This document shows, one piece after another, positions 1-8,642 of a stretch of 64,000 bases of DNA. This DNA comes from Rubellimicrobium rubrum (GTDB lineage: Bacteria > Pseudomonadota > Alphaproteobacteria > Rhodobacterales > Rhodobacteraceae): assembly GCF_006152115.1 (NCBI RefSeq), contig NZ_VDFU01000013.1, forward strand, positions 1 to 64,000, written 5' to 3'. The translations under genes and the position numbers were made by a program. Every line of letters starts with the position of its first letter. The stretch's first letter is position 1. The notes below the pieces were generated by a model, which did not search any database, was not told the DNA's origin, and saw only the letters and a list, made by a program, of their open reading frames with translations.

Positions 1-454
1 CGCCGCCCATCTGGCCCAGGCCCGCCGTTCCCACGCCGCCCGACTGCGACATCGACCCGGTGTCGGCGTAGGCCGCCTGCTGGCGGGGAATGAACTCGGC
101 GTCGCTGTAGCGGGTGTCGAGTTCGTCGAGGTCATAGGCGTCCTCGGGACGACGCATCACGTCCTGAATGCGCGCAAGGTCGTCATTGTCGTCGGCATCG
201 ACAGAAACCACATAGTCCCCATTCTGAAGGGCTTGCTGGTAGGTACGGGCGTCCTCATCGGGGAGCCCGAGGTCATGGAGGCGATCCAGAAGGCCGTTGT
301 CATAGCCCTGATCGCTCGAGGTGGACAGACCGGCGTCGGTCGGGTCGGGGAGGATGGTGATGTTGTGGCGACCGACGCCGAGTTGCTCGAGATCCCTCCG
401 GACCAGGTCGGCGACTTCGGCGGTTCGGTAGATGGCTGTCACAGCACGTTGCAT
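1..454 (-). CDS. GSP17M-type general stress domain protein (3' end cut by window)
   Basis: Reading leftward from an ATG at 454 gives an open frame that runs off the window edge after about 151 codons. The first 120 residues fit the general-stress-protein-17M fold: a short beta strand (QRAVTAIYRT), a helix rich in Glu/Asp/Leu, then acidic segments and the strand GDYVVSVDAD. The visible end turns Gly/Ser/Gln/Met-rich, a low-complexity tail common in alphaproteobacterial members of the family. Such proteins are small, cytosolic and stress-induced, with no known enzymatic activity. The gene is divergent from the small membrane protein at 755, with 300 bases between them. The family call is from fold-like sequence features only, and the missing C-terminus prevents a length check. 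Confidence 0.7.
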   Translation of the reverse strand, partial: MQRAVTAIYRTAEVADLVRRDLEQLGVGRHNITILPDPTDAGLSTSSDQGYDNGLLDRLHDLGLPDEDARTYQQALQNGDYVVSVDADDNDDLARIQDVMRRPEDAYDLDELDTRYSDAEFIPRQQAAYADTGSMSQSGGVGTAGLGQMGG

Positions 455-754
455 GGTGTGGCTCCTGTAAGGTCCGGCAGGCCAGGCTGTCGGGACAAAT
501 GTCCCTGCCTCCCGCAAGAGTGTCATTCGCGGGCACAACACCTAGACCGCCGGGCGGTTTCATCGGCCGGTGCGATTACGTTCAGGCAAGGCATGGCGGA
601 ACGCCGGCCTAGGCCTGTCTCCGCCGACGGCATGGCCGGTTTCACCGCGCTGCGGCCCTGCCCCATGCAACTGATCCGGAACCTGGGGCCACGGACGACA
701 TTGTGCGTCCGTGAGGCCGGAGCATGCAGTTCCGGCGATAGAAGGAGATCGACC
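455..754. other. divergent intergenic region
   Basis: About 300 bases between two divergent genes, so promoters for both must lie here. I looked for a GGAAC/CGTT general-stress sigma motif with standard spacing and found none on either strand. No gene is evident. A strong Shine-Dalgarno (GAAGGAG, 741-747) belongs to the rightward gene. Confidence 0.5.
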
Positions 755-1135
755 TTGGCAAACGGACCGCAAGACTACCGCGACCCGAAGGTGACCACGA
801 CGGAGCGGAGCAGCTCCATGGGCTGGCTCTGGTGGGTGCTCGGAGCGATCGTCCTGCTGCTCCTGTTGGGATGGCTTCTTGGCCTGTTCGGCGCCGATGA
901 CGAAGCTGCAGCTGTGACCGACCCCGCTGCTGCGACCGAGGAAACCACCACGACCGGAGGAGCGACGGCGACCGACGGGGCCGCCACGACCGGTGCAGCG
1001 ACCCCGACCGACGGAGCGGCTGCCACGGACGGGGCGACAGCCACGGACGGCGCGACCGCCACCGATGGAGCCGCCACCACCGGTACGGCGACCGATGGCA
1101 CCGCCACCGGTACCGCCACCGACGCGACCGAATAA
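755..1135 (+). CDS. small membrane-anchored Ala/Thr/Asp/Gly repeat protein
   Basis: The 126-residue protein has a hydrophilic N-terminus of about 26 residues, one strong transmembrane segment (WLWWVLGAIVLLLLLGWLLGL, roughly residues 27-47, split here only for description), then an acidic stretch and about 70 residues of degenerate ATDGA/TTGA hexad-like repeats to the stop. The start is inferred to be TTG at 755. It lies 7 bases after a perfect GAAGGAG, whereas the longer open frame upstream has no ribosome site and would run through the divergent promoter region. The C-terminal repeat is low complexity and probably disordered. Topology is likely a single-pass anchor with the repeat in the periplasm. 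No function is recognised. It resembles in composition the secreted protein at 63285-63938. Confidence 0.6.
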   Translation: MANGPQDYRDPKVTTTERSSSMGWLWWVLGAIVLLLLLGWLLGLFGADDEAAAVTDPAAATEETTTTGGATATDGAATTGAATPTDGAAATDGATATDGATATDGAATTGTATDGTATGTATDATE

Positions 1136-1148
1136 GCGATCACGGTCA

Positions 1149-1196
1149 GGGGTTCCACGAACCCCCCAACCGCGCCATCATTTCCGATGGCGCGGT
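1149..1196 (+). terminator. double hairpin terminator
   Basis: Two stem-loops follow the stop at 1135. The first is GGGGTTC/GAACCCC (1149-1155 with 1159-1165). The second has perfect 11-base arms ACCGCGCCATC (1169-1179) and GATGGCGCGGT (1186-1196) around a 6-base loop. There is no long T-run after the second, only TCATG, so intrinsic termination is probable rather than certain. Confidence 0.6.
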
Positions 1197-2092
1197 CATG
1201 TCCACGGATGCCCGACCCGTCCGGCGAGGCAGGCCTCCCGCGGGGTCGGACACGAACCATCGAACCAAGGCCACGACGTATGCGTCCGCGGCCGCTTGGC
1301 GAACGGGTTCGGAAACCTGTAGAAAACTCAGCGAGCGACCTTGGCCCGGTCACGCGGCGTCAGAGCGCCTCAGGCGTGGCGCGCGGCCGATCGGGGGAAC
1401 TCGAGTAGCGGCGGAGACGTCCTCCGAGGCGTCCCCGGATGGCGAGCTGACTAAGCCCCTATCCTTGGGCCGACATAGCTTCGATCCCACTCATCGCGTC
1501 GCGTTCGTCGGCGATCTTCATCCCGAGCCGTGCGCCGTCCAGCACAATAGGGACACTAGGCGGCTGCCGATCAATCAGACGAGCGTCGTCCGGCTGGAGA
1601 GCAGGAATATGGGCTCAACCTTCGAGTTTAACGTGAAATCGCACGATGTTTGCCGGATGGCCATGTCAGAATTCCCCGCCAACTCAGGTGACGGCAAAGC
1701 CCTGCCTGCCTCCGTCTGGAACAAGACGGCCCGCTATGCGCTTACAGCCCGGTGACCAGCCCTAGCGTCGCCATGAGGGCTGATCATCGTTGGGACCGAC
1801 ATGGACCCCGGCATCCGAGACGGAGAGTGGGCGCCTGCCTCCCGTGGGTCGAGGCGGCCAGCTTTCGAGTGTGTTGACCACAAATCCCGAGAGGGTCCAT
1901 GACCGTTTTGCACGACTGTCCCCACTTTGAGCAGCTTGCCTCGGTCATGCGACCGCGCATCATTCCCCGGATGAGGCTCGTCAAGGCCGGGGGGGCTGGT
2001 ACCTGGTCCGCGTCGGGCGCCGGGACGCAGACGTCAGCCTCTGCAGACGGCATGCCCTTTCCCGAGTCCGCTAGCGTCGAGGAGTTCCCGGC
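1197..2092. other. intergenic stretch without a recognised gene
   Basis: About 900 bases between the terminator and the oxidoreductase operon. Open frames here have no recognisable domain and irregular composition. One short frame (1899-2096, 65 codons) ends in a 4-base ATGA overlap with the next gene and is preceded by GAGAGGG. It could be a leader peptide but may be chance. The promoter of the 2093-5918 operon should lie in this stretch. Confidence 0.5.
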
Positions 2093-2629
2093 ATGAGCGG
2101 GGCCGCCCTGTCCCTTGAAAACGACCCGGGCCCAGTGGTCGCTTCGACGCCTATCGGCACGGTGCCGGTCGCGATCACCATCAACGGCGAGCAGCACCGG
2201 CTGTCGCTGGAACCCTGGGTGACGCTTCTCGATCTCCTGCGCGAGCGGCTTCACCTCACGGGGAGCAAGAAGGGCTGCGACCACGGCCAGTGCGGGGCCT
2301 GCACGGTGCTGATCGACGGCCGGCGGATGAACTCCTGCCTCAAGCTCGCAGTGACGCTGGACGGGTCCGAGATCACCACCATCGAGGGGCTGGGCCAGCC
2401 GGGAAACCTTCACCCTCTTCAGGCAGCCTTCATCGAGCACGACGCCTTCCAGTGCGGCTACTGCACGCCGGGTCAGATCTGTTCAGCCGAAGGCCTGATC
2501 CGAGAGGGACACGCCCGCACGCGCGACGAGGTCCGCGAACAGATGAGCGGCAATCTCTGCCGCTGCGGTGCCTACACCAACATCGCGGACGCGATCCTCG
2601 AGATTCTGGAAACGGAGGAGCGGGCATGA
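2093..2629 (+). CDS. aldehyde/xanthine dehydrogenase [2Fe-2S] subunit (PaoA/YagT-like)
   Basis: This 178-residue protein is the electron-transfer subunit of a molybdenum hydroxylase. It has the plant-ferredoxin-type cluster ligands C62, C67, C70 and C82 (GCDHGQCGAC...C) and the second cluster ligands C121, C124, C156 and C158 (CGYC...CRC) in the helical domain. The sequence closely follows E. coli PaoA, including GCDHGQCGACTVL and MSGNLCRCGAY. PaoA carries a Tat signal with twin arginine; here the start has GAGGAG 8 bases upstream and an in-frame TAG seven codons before it, so no Tat leader can be encoded. The complex may therefore be cytoplasmic, or the leader was lost. It overlaps the next gene by ATGA. 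Confidence 0.93.
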   Translation: MSGAALSLENDPGPVVASTPIGTVPVAITINGEQHRLSLEPWVTLLDLLRERLHLTGSKKGCDHGQCGACTVLIDGRRMNSCLKLAVTLDGSEITTIEGLGQPGNLHPLQAAFIEHDAFQCGYCTPGQICSAEGLIREGHARTRDEVREQMSGNLCRCGAYTNIADAILEILETEERA

Positions 2630-3639
2630 TCCGTTTCGACTATGCCCGCCCGACCGACTTGGCCGAGGCGGTGCGAGAGGGTTCGGGCGAGCAGGTAGCC
2701 TACCTTGCTGGCGGCACCAACCTCGTGGACCTCATGAAGGAGAATGTCGCGAGGCCGACCCGCGTGGTGGACATCACCCGTCTGCCCCTGGCCGACATCC
2801 AAGAGACCGAGGCGGGCGGCCTCCGGCTTGGCGCTCTCGCGACCAACACCGAGACGGCTTACGACGAACGAGTTCGGGCCCGCTATCCGCTGCTGTCCTC
2901 CGCAATCCTGGCGGGGGCGACGGCGCAGTTGCGCAACGCCGCCACCAATGGGGGCAACATCAACCAAAGGACGCGGTGCTACTACTTCTATGACGTCGGC
3001 ACCCCTTGCAACAAGCGGGCCCCCGGTCAGGGCTGCGGCGCGTTGGGCGAGGTGAACCGCATCCATGCGATCCTGGGCACCAGCCCCCAATGCATTGCGA
3101 CGCACCCGTCCGACATGGCCGTGGCCTTGGCCGCCCTCAAGGCCGAGGTCCGGGTGACTGGCGCCGAAGGGGATCGCGTCATTCCCTTCTCGGACTATCA
3201 CCGTCTACCCAGCGATGAGCCCTGGCGCGACAATACGCTTCGACCCGGCGAGTTGGTGACGGGCATCGACCTCCCACCGGAGGAGTTCAGCACGAACTAC
3301 AGCTACCTCAAGCTGCGCGACCGCTTGTCCTACGCGTTTGCGCTGGTCTCGGTCGCCGTCGCCATGCGACTGGAAGAGAACCGGATCGCCGAGGTGCGCA
3401 TCGCCCTCGGGGGCGTCGCGCACAAGCCTTGGCGCCGCGAGGAGGCCGAGGACATCCTCCTGGGCGTCTCGCCGGACCGGGAAGCCTTTGGTCGGGCGGC
3501 GGAGGTGCTGCTCGACGGCGCGAAGGGCCAAGGCGCAAACGACTTCAAGATCCCGATGGCGCGCAAGGCAATCGTTCGCGCGCTGGAGCAGGCGGCCGCG
3601 GGCACGCCACAATCCCAGACCGACAAGCGCATCGCCTGA
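2626..3639 (+). CDS. aldehyde/xanthine dehydrogenase FAD-binding subunit (PaoB/YagS-like)
   Basis: The 337-residue middle subunit of the molybdenum hydroxylase transfers electrons from the iron-sulfur clusters to FAD. The FAD-binding N-terminal region shows AGGTN (28-32) and TNGGNINQRTR (from residue 108). Four extra cysteines, C118, C128, C137 and C156, match the additional [4Fe-4S] cluster that distinguishes the PaoB type from ordinary xanthine dehydrogenase FAD subunits. The C-terminal CO-dehydrogenase-flavoprotein domain follows. The start ATG at 2626 overlaps the stop of the 2Fe-2S gene, which implies translational coupling. The electron acceptor is not evident from sequence. Confidence 0.92.
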   Translation: MIRFDYARPTDLAEAVREGSGEQVAYLAGGTNLVDLMKENVARPTRVVDITRLPLADIQETEAGGLRLGALATNTETAYDERVRARYPLLSSAILAGATAQLRNAATNGGNINQRTRCYYFYDVGTPCNKRAPGQGCGALGEVNRIHAILGTSPQCIATHPSDMAVALAALKAEVRVTGAEGDRVIPFSDYHRLPSDEPWRDNTLRPGELVTGIDLPPEEFSTNYSYLKLRDRLSYAFALVSVAVAMRLEENRIAEVRIALGGVAHKPWRREEAEDILLGVSPDREAFGRAAEVLLDGAKGQGANDFKIPMARKAIVRALEQAAAGTPQSQTDKRIA

Positions 3640-3653
3640 GAAGGAGCGGACCC

Positions 3654-5918
3654 ATGCCCGACACCCGCCACGAACCCATCCGGGTCGGCATCGGCACCCC
3701 GCTCGACCGGGTGGACGGCCCTGACAAGGTCACGGGTCAGGCCCATTATGCGGCCGAATACGCGGTTCCGAACATGCTCTATGGGGTGATCGTCTCGGGC
3801 CGGATCGCACGCGGCCGGATCACCGGCATCGACGAGACGGCCGCGAGGGCCGTGCCGGGCGTGGTCGAGGTGCTGACCCATCGCAACCGCCCGAGCACCC
3901 CCTGGCTCGACCGCAACTACAAGGACGAGCTCAACATCCCCGGCGATCCCTTCCGGGCCTTGGAAAGCGAGCATATCCTGTTCAGTGGCCAGCCCGTCGC
4001 GCTGGTCCTCGCCGAAACCTTCGAAGCCGCCCGCTTCGCGGCGAGCCTCGTGGATGTCAGCTATGAGGCCGCCGCGCACAATATCGACTTTGAGGCGTCC
4101 CTGGCCGAACGGTTTCTCCCGTCGAAGAAGCGCAACAGCTATCACCCGCCCAAGAACCATGGTGACGCCGATGCAGCCTTCGCGGCGGCCGAGCTGAAAC
4201 ACGAAGCCCGCTATCACCTCGCCACCGAGCATCACAATCCCATGGAGATGCACGCGACGACGGTGGACTGGCACGGCGACGGCACGCTCACGGTTTATGA
4301 CAAGAACCAGGGCTCGCAGGGGGTCCAGAGCTACCTGTGCAACATCTTCGGGTTCTCGAAGAAGGAGCTGCGGGTGGTGAACGCCTTTGTCGGCGGCGCC
4401 TTCGGCTCGGGCCTGCGCCCGCAGTATCAGGTCTACCTTGCGGTGATGGCGGCCAAGCACACGCAACGCTCGGTCCGGGTGGTCATGACCCGCCAGCAGA
4501 TGTTCACGCATGCCCACCGCCCCGAAGCCGATTACACCATCCGGCTGGGGGCCGAGGCGACGGGCAAGCTGACCTCGATCGACGGAGACGCGACCACCTC
4601 CACCTCGCGCTTCGAGAACAACATGGAAGACATCGTGATCTGGGGCATGATCAACTACGCCAGCCCCAACATGAAGGGCGAATACTGCGTCGCCCCACGC
4701 GACACCTACACCTCGGCTGACATGCGCGCACCCGGCGCCGCGACCGGCATGACGCTGTTCGAGATCGCGATGGATGAGCTGGCCTACAAGGCCAAGGTCG
4801 ATCCGCTCGACTTCCGGCTGCTCAACTACTCGGACATCGATGCGATGTACCGGACGCCGTTCACCAGCAAGGCGCTCCGCGAGGCCTATCGCGACGGCGC
4901 CGCCGCCTTTGGATGGGACAGCCGCTCGCCCGAGCCTCGGTCGATGAAGGAAGGACGGGAACTGATCGGCTGGGGGATGGCAACCGGCCTCTGGACCGCG
5001 GAGTTCGTCAAGACCAGCGCCAAGGCCAAGCTGACGGCTGATGGCCGGCTGGAGATCACGAGCGCGACCTCGGATATTGGCACCGGCACCGGGACAGTCC
5101 TGGTGCTGGTGGCGGCCGACACCCTCGGCCTGCCGCCGGACCGCATCAGCGTGAGGATCGGCGACAGCGACCTGCCGCACTCACCGGTTCAGGGCGGCTC
5201 CCGCGCAGCAGCCTCGGGTGGGGCGGCGGTGCAGCTGGCCTGCGAGGCCGTAGGCAAGCGCCTCCTGAAGGCCGCCGAAAAGGTGGACGGCCAGCCTCTG
5301 CACGCGGCGCGGTCTATCGAGGACGTGATCTTCGCGGACGGACGCATGATCCTGAAGAGCGACCCGTCCAAGGCGGTCAGCTGTGCCGATGCGATGCAGG
5401 CGGCCGGGCTTGAGGTCATCGAGGAGGAGCAGACAGCCCAACCGGGCTTGGCCGACCGCATCAGCCAGATGACCCGCTCGCGCAACGTCCACAGCGCCGT
5501 CTTCGCCGAGGTCCGCGTGGACGAGGAACTGGGCCAGATCCGCGTCACCCGCATCGTGAACGCGGTGGCGGCGGGACGGATCATCAACCCCAAGACGGCT
5601 CGCAGCCAGATCCTGGGGGGTGTCGTGATGGGCATGGGCATGGCCCTGCACGAAGAGACGCTGGGTGACAACAGGCTTGGGCGGTGGATGAACCACAACC
5701 TGGCCGAATACCACATCCCCGTGAACGCCGACGTGCATGACATCCAAGTCATCTTCGTGGACGAGCCGGACCCGGATGTGACGCCCTTGGGTGTCAAGGG
5801 CGTGGGCGAGATCGGGATCGTGAGCACCGCTGCGGCCATCGCCAACGCGATCTTCCACGCTACGGGCCAGCGGCATCGCAGCCTGCCGATCACGATCGAC
5901 AAGCTGATCGGGACCTGA
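3654..5918 (+). CDS. aldehyde/xanthine dehydrogenase molybdopterin-binding subunit (PaoC/YagR-like)
   Basis: The large catalytic subunit, 754 residues, carries the molybdenum cofactor and oxidises aldehydes or N-heterocycles to acids or hydroxylated products. It has the N-terminal a/b hammerhead domain (from about residue 20) followed by the Moco-binding domains. The Moco region QGGSR with a small-residue stretch follows the middle of the protein. The catalytic base Glu of the family is in GVKGVGEIG near residue 719. The start at 3654 follows GAAGGAG by a short spacer and 14 bases after the FAD subunit stop, so the three genes form one operon. No XdhC/PaoD-type cofactor chaperone lies next to it, so one must act from elsewhere if needed. 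The true substrate cannot be read from sequence. Confidence 0.93.
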   Translation: MPDTRHEPIRVGIGTPLDRVDGPDKVTGQAHYAAEYAVPNMLYGVIVSGRIARGRITGIDETAARAVPGVVEVLTHRNRPSTPWLDRNYKDELNIPGDPFRALESEHILFSGQPVALVLAETFEAARFAASLVDVSYEAAAHNIDFEASLAERFLPSKKRNSYHPPKNHGDADAAFAAAELKHEARYHLATEHHNPMEMHATTVDWHGDGTLTVYDKNQGSQGVQSYLCNIFGFSKKELRVVNAFVGGAFGSGLRPQYQVYLAVMAAKHTQRSVRVVMTRQQMFTHAHRPEADYTIRLGAEATGKLTSIDGDATTSTSRFENNMEDIVIWGMINYASPNMKGEYCVAPRDTYTSADMRAPGAATGMTLFEIAMDELAYKAKVDPLDFRLLNYSDIDAMYRTPFTSKALREAYRDGAAAFGWDSRSPEPRSMKEGRELIGWGMATGLWTAEFVKTSAKAKLTADGRLEITSATSDIGTGTGTVLVLVAADTLGLPPDRISVRIGDSDLPHSPVQGGSRAAASGGAAVQLACEAVGKRLLKAAEKVDGQPLHAARSIEDVIFADGRMILKSDPSKAVSCADAMQAAGLEVIEEEQTAQPGLADRISQMTRSRNVHSAVFAEVRVDEELGQIRVTRIVNAVAAGRIINPKTARSQILGGVVMGMGMALHEETLGDNRLGRWMNHNLAEYHIPVNADVHDIQVIFVDEPDPDVTPLGVKGVGEIGIVSTAAAIANAIFHATGQRHRSLPITIDKLIGT

Positions 5919-6024
5919 CCTAGGGGTACGGCAGGCGGGTGCCCTGCGCCTTCCAGGGAACGGCCCATTGCAGATCAGGGCAAGACATCTGGGCCGCGCC
6001 ATTGCAGCGCTGACGAACACTCCT

Positions 6025-6042
6025 GCCGGAACCTTTTCCGGC
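6025..6042. terminator. hairpin between oxidoreductase operon and DUF808 gene
   Basis: Perfect 7-base arms GCCGGAA and TTCCGGC separated by CCTT. The T residues lie inside the loop side rather than after the stem, so this may be a weak terminator or only a structured leader of the next gene. Confidence 0.35.
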
Positions 6043-6086
6043 GGACGCGCTTGGCGCAGGAACGACTCTGGGACGGGAAAGCAACG

Positions 6087-7004
6087 ATGGCATCGGGTCT
6101 GGTGGCCTTGCTGGACGACGTGGCGACCATCGCAAAGACAGCGGCGGCCAGCCTCGACGACGTCGCGGCGCAGGCCACCAAGGCCGGGGCCAAGGCGGCC
6201 GGGGTGGTCATCGACGACACCGCGGTCACGCCCCGCTACGTTACCGGCTTTTCCGCGGAACGGGAGTTGGCGGTCATCTGGCGGATCGCGATGGGATCGC
6301 TCCGCAACAAGATCGTCTTCCTGCTTCCCGGCGTGCTTCTCCTGAGCGAGTTCTGGCCCTGGCTCATCACGCCGCTCCTGATGCTGGGCGGAGCGTATCT
6401 ATGCTTCGAAGGGGCGGAAAAGGTGGCCGATCTGCTGCGGCCCAAGGCCAAAGCCCATCGGCACGCGGCTGTCCAAGGCTCCACCTCCCAGGACATTGAG
6501 GACCAGATGGTCGCGGGCGCCGTCCGCACCGACCTGATCCTGTCGGCCGAGATCATGGTCATCTCCCTGTCGGCTATCCAGGCCCCGGATCTGCTGACGC
6601 GGGCCCTTGCGCTGGCGGCGGCCGGGCTGGCGATCACGGCCGGAGTCTATGGCGCGGTGGCCCTGATCGTGAAGGCTGACGACATCGGGGCGGCGCTGGC
6701 GCGTGGGCGGACCGGCTTGCTGCACCGCGTCGGCTGCGGGCTCGTGCGCGGGATGCCCAAGGTGCTGGCCGTCCTGAGCACGGCCGGCGTCCTCGCCATG
6801 CTCTGGGTAGGAGGAGGCTTTCTCATTCACGGGCTGGCAGAGTTCGGGATCGAGCGGCCCGACGAAGCCATCGAATTCGCGGCGGGTGCAGTGTCCGGTT
6901 CGGCAGCCCTGCACTGGATCGTCGTAGCCCTCGCCTCGGCGGTGGTGGGGCTAGCGACCGGGCTGCTGCTGCTTGCCGCAGTCAGGATCGTCCGGCCTGC
7001 GTGA
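6087..7004 (+). CDS. DUF808 (YedI-like) inner-membrane protein
   Basis: The 305-residue protein begins MASGLVALLDDVATIAK, the hallmark start of the DUF808/YedI family (E. coli YedI starts MASGFLALLDDIA). That fixes the ATG at 6087 rather than the upstream in-frame ATG at 6051. An amphipathic N-terminal third is followed by paired hydrophobic segments near residues 75-105, 155-200 and 225-300, with a charged middle segment (FEGAEKVADLL, KAKAHRH, SQDIEDQMVAGAVRTD), all typical of the family. The function of the family is unknown. It stands alone, after a small hairpin, and points away from the next gene region. Confidence 0.88.
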   Translation: MASGLVALLDDVATIAKTAAASLDDVAAQATKAGAKAAGVVIDDTAVTPRYVTGFSAERELAVIWRIAMGSLRNKIVFLLPGVLLLSEFWPWLITPLLMLGGAYLCFEGAEKVADLLRPKAKAHRHAAVQGSTSQDIEDQMVAGAVRTDLILSAEIMVISLSAIQAPDLLTRALALAAAGLAITAGVYGAVALIVKADDIGAALARGRTGLLHRVGCGLVRGMPKVLAVLSTAGVLAMLWVGGGFLIHGLAEFGIERPDEAIEFAAGAVSGSAALHWIVVALASAVVGLATGLLLLAAVRIVRPA

Positions 7005-7603
7005 GATGCGAGGCCGCGACAAGAATGACCGATGGTCCGAGGCCACCGAATTGCCTTGTCGAAGGACCGGGAGAGATGAGATCTGGGAGGCTCGCCGCCG
7101 CTCATGTTTGGTCGGTCGCCTTATGCTGTTAGTTTTCAATGAGCTTGGCGGTGGGCTGGTTCGCGGATGTTTGGGGGCTTGCGTGGTGCCATGGCCGCAG
7201 GGTGGGACATCGGGGGTTCCCTTGGCCAGGGCTCATGACTGCGACCAACTCCCGGCAGCACGCAGCAAAAACCCAGAAGCGGCCGGCGCGTCAGCCGAAC
7301 CGCTTTCCGCCCTGGGAGCCCGGCCGACCGGCTAACTGGAAACCGAGTTCAGCGCAGGAACGTCGTGGAGCAGCGAGAACCGCCGAGATCGTTGGTTTGG
7401 AGCGTATCCTTCCTGCATAACCCATGCTCCTGGAGGATCGGCGCATAGCGCACTGGCCTAGTGGAACGCGTCTGGCACCGCATCACAGCTTGGGCAGACC
7501 TGACCGATTGCGTTCAGCGCCTTTCCTGTTGATCCTGCCCAAGGGAACCTCGGCGCATTCCGCCGAACCCCAACGCTACCAGCCATGCTGAAAAGGATCT
7601 CCG
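7005..7603. other. intergenic region, nothing recognised
   Basis: About 600 bases with only short frames of unconvincing composition. A weak 6-base hairpin (CGGCCT/AGGCCG) lies just after the DUF808 stop. The sirtuin start at 7604 is preceded by AAAAGGATC. I see no RNA gene or mobile-element end. Confidence 0.5.
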
Positions 7604-8362
7604 ATGCCCCATGAACGCCATCTGGTGGTCTTCTCCGGAGCCGGTCTGTCGGCAGACAGCGGGATCGCGACGTTTCGTGGGTCCGATGGCTTGTGGGAGA
7701 ACCACCGGATCGACGAGGTCTGCAACTACCTGACCTGGGAACGCCACCGCGACAGCGTACACCGCTTCTACAACGCCCGCCGCGTGGCCTTGGCCGAGGT
7801 GCAGCCGCATGCGATGCATCGGCTCTTGGCAAGCTGGCAGTCACGCTTCAAGACGACCCTCATCACCCAGAACATCGACGACCTGCTGGAGCGGGCGGGC
7901 GCCAGTGACGTGCTTCACGTCCACGGAGTGCTCACCCGGATGAGGTGCGAGGCCTGCGAGACCGTATGGGATATCGGGACGACAGCGTGGGATCCCTCAA
8001 TGGACTGCTGCCCAGCCTGCGGATCGAAGGACAAGGTCAAGCCCGACGTGGTTTTCTTCAACGAGCCTGCCCCCCTTTACGAGCCCATGTGGGAGGTGTT
8101 GGGCTCCCTGCGCCGCGACGACGTTCTGGTCGTGATCGGAACGGACGGAGCCGTCGTCCCGATCGGCGGCATCGCCGAGCAGCTGAAATGCCGCAAGGTT
8201 CTCAACAACCTCGAGCCGGTCGCGCCCGAGAACTTCGTTCGCGGGATGGTCGCGCCGCGGCAGTTCGACCGCACGTTGTACAAGCCGGCCGCCAAGGCGG
8301 CGGGCGAGTTGGACGAGATCGTAACGGCTTGGATGGCGGCGTGGTCCGGGTCAGGGCTCTGA
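7604..8362 (+). CDS. Sir2-family NAD-dependent protein deacylase (class III-type)
   Basis: The 252-residue sirtuin removes acyl groups from lysines using NAD. The NAD-binding motifs GAGLSADSGIATFR (12-25) and TQNID (88-92), the catalytic H107 in HVHG, and a zinc ribbon with C115, C118, C135/C136 and C139 are all present. YNAR at 56-59 provides the Tyr-X2-Arg pair that in CobB and SIRT5 binds the carboxylate of succinyl or malonyl lysine, so desuccinylase activity is expected. The C-terminal Rossmann motifs GTDGAVVP and NNLEP complete the fold. It precedes a GNAT acetyltransferase on the same strand with a 280-base gap. The length is normal for a bacterial CobB type. Confidence 0.95.
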   Translation: MPHERHLVVFSGAGLSADSGIATFRGSDGLWENHRIDEVCNYLTWERHRDSVHRFYNARRVALAEVQPHAMHRLLASWQSRFKTTLITQNIDDLLERAGASDVLHVHGVLTRMRCEACETVWDIGTTAWDPSMDCCPACGSKDKVKPDVVFFNEPAPLYEPMWEVLGSLRRDDVLVVIGTDGAVVPIGGIAEQLKCRKVLNNLEPVAPENFVRGMVAPRQFDRTLYKPAAKAAGELDEIVTAWMAAWSGSGL

Positions 8363-8642
8363 GTCCACCAACCGACTGATAGGCTCGGTAGGGCTTGGGA
8401 ATCTGCTCGGGAACACCCCTGATCTGCTGAACGCTGCAGTTTCCGCTGGCCCCCGCCCACGCCGAGGCTGATTTCCCTACTCATTGCCTGAGCGGACGGG
8501 ACACCACTGGATATTCGGTTAGCTGCAGGACCCAGCTATCCACCCAGATCAATGCTGCATTGCAGAAACAGGGCTTTCGCTGCCCCATTTCGGCCACATC
8601 TGGAGATCAAGTCTTCGCCCCGAACTTCCATCGGAACAGGTC

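Noticed and set aside
1198-1755. Rightward 185-codon frame after the small membrane protein
   Set aside because: It begins inside the terminator hairpin, has no ribosome site, and no family pattern.
6025-6060. A GGAAC box resembling an EcfG-type promoter before the DUF808 gene
   Set aside because: GGAAC is present but no CGTT lies at the required spacing, only CGCT, so it is not called.
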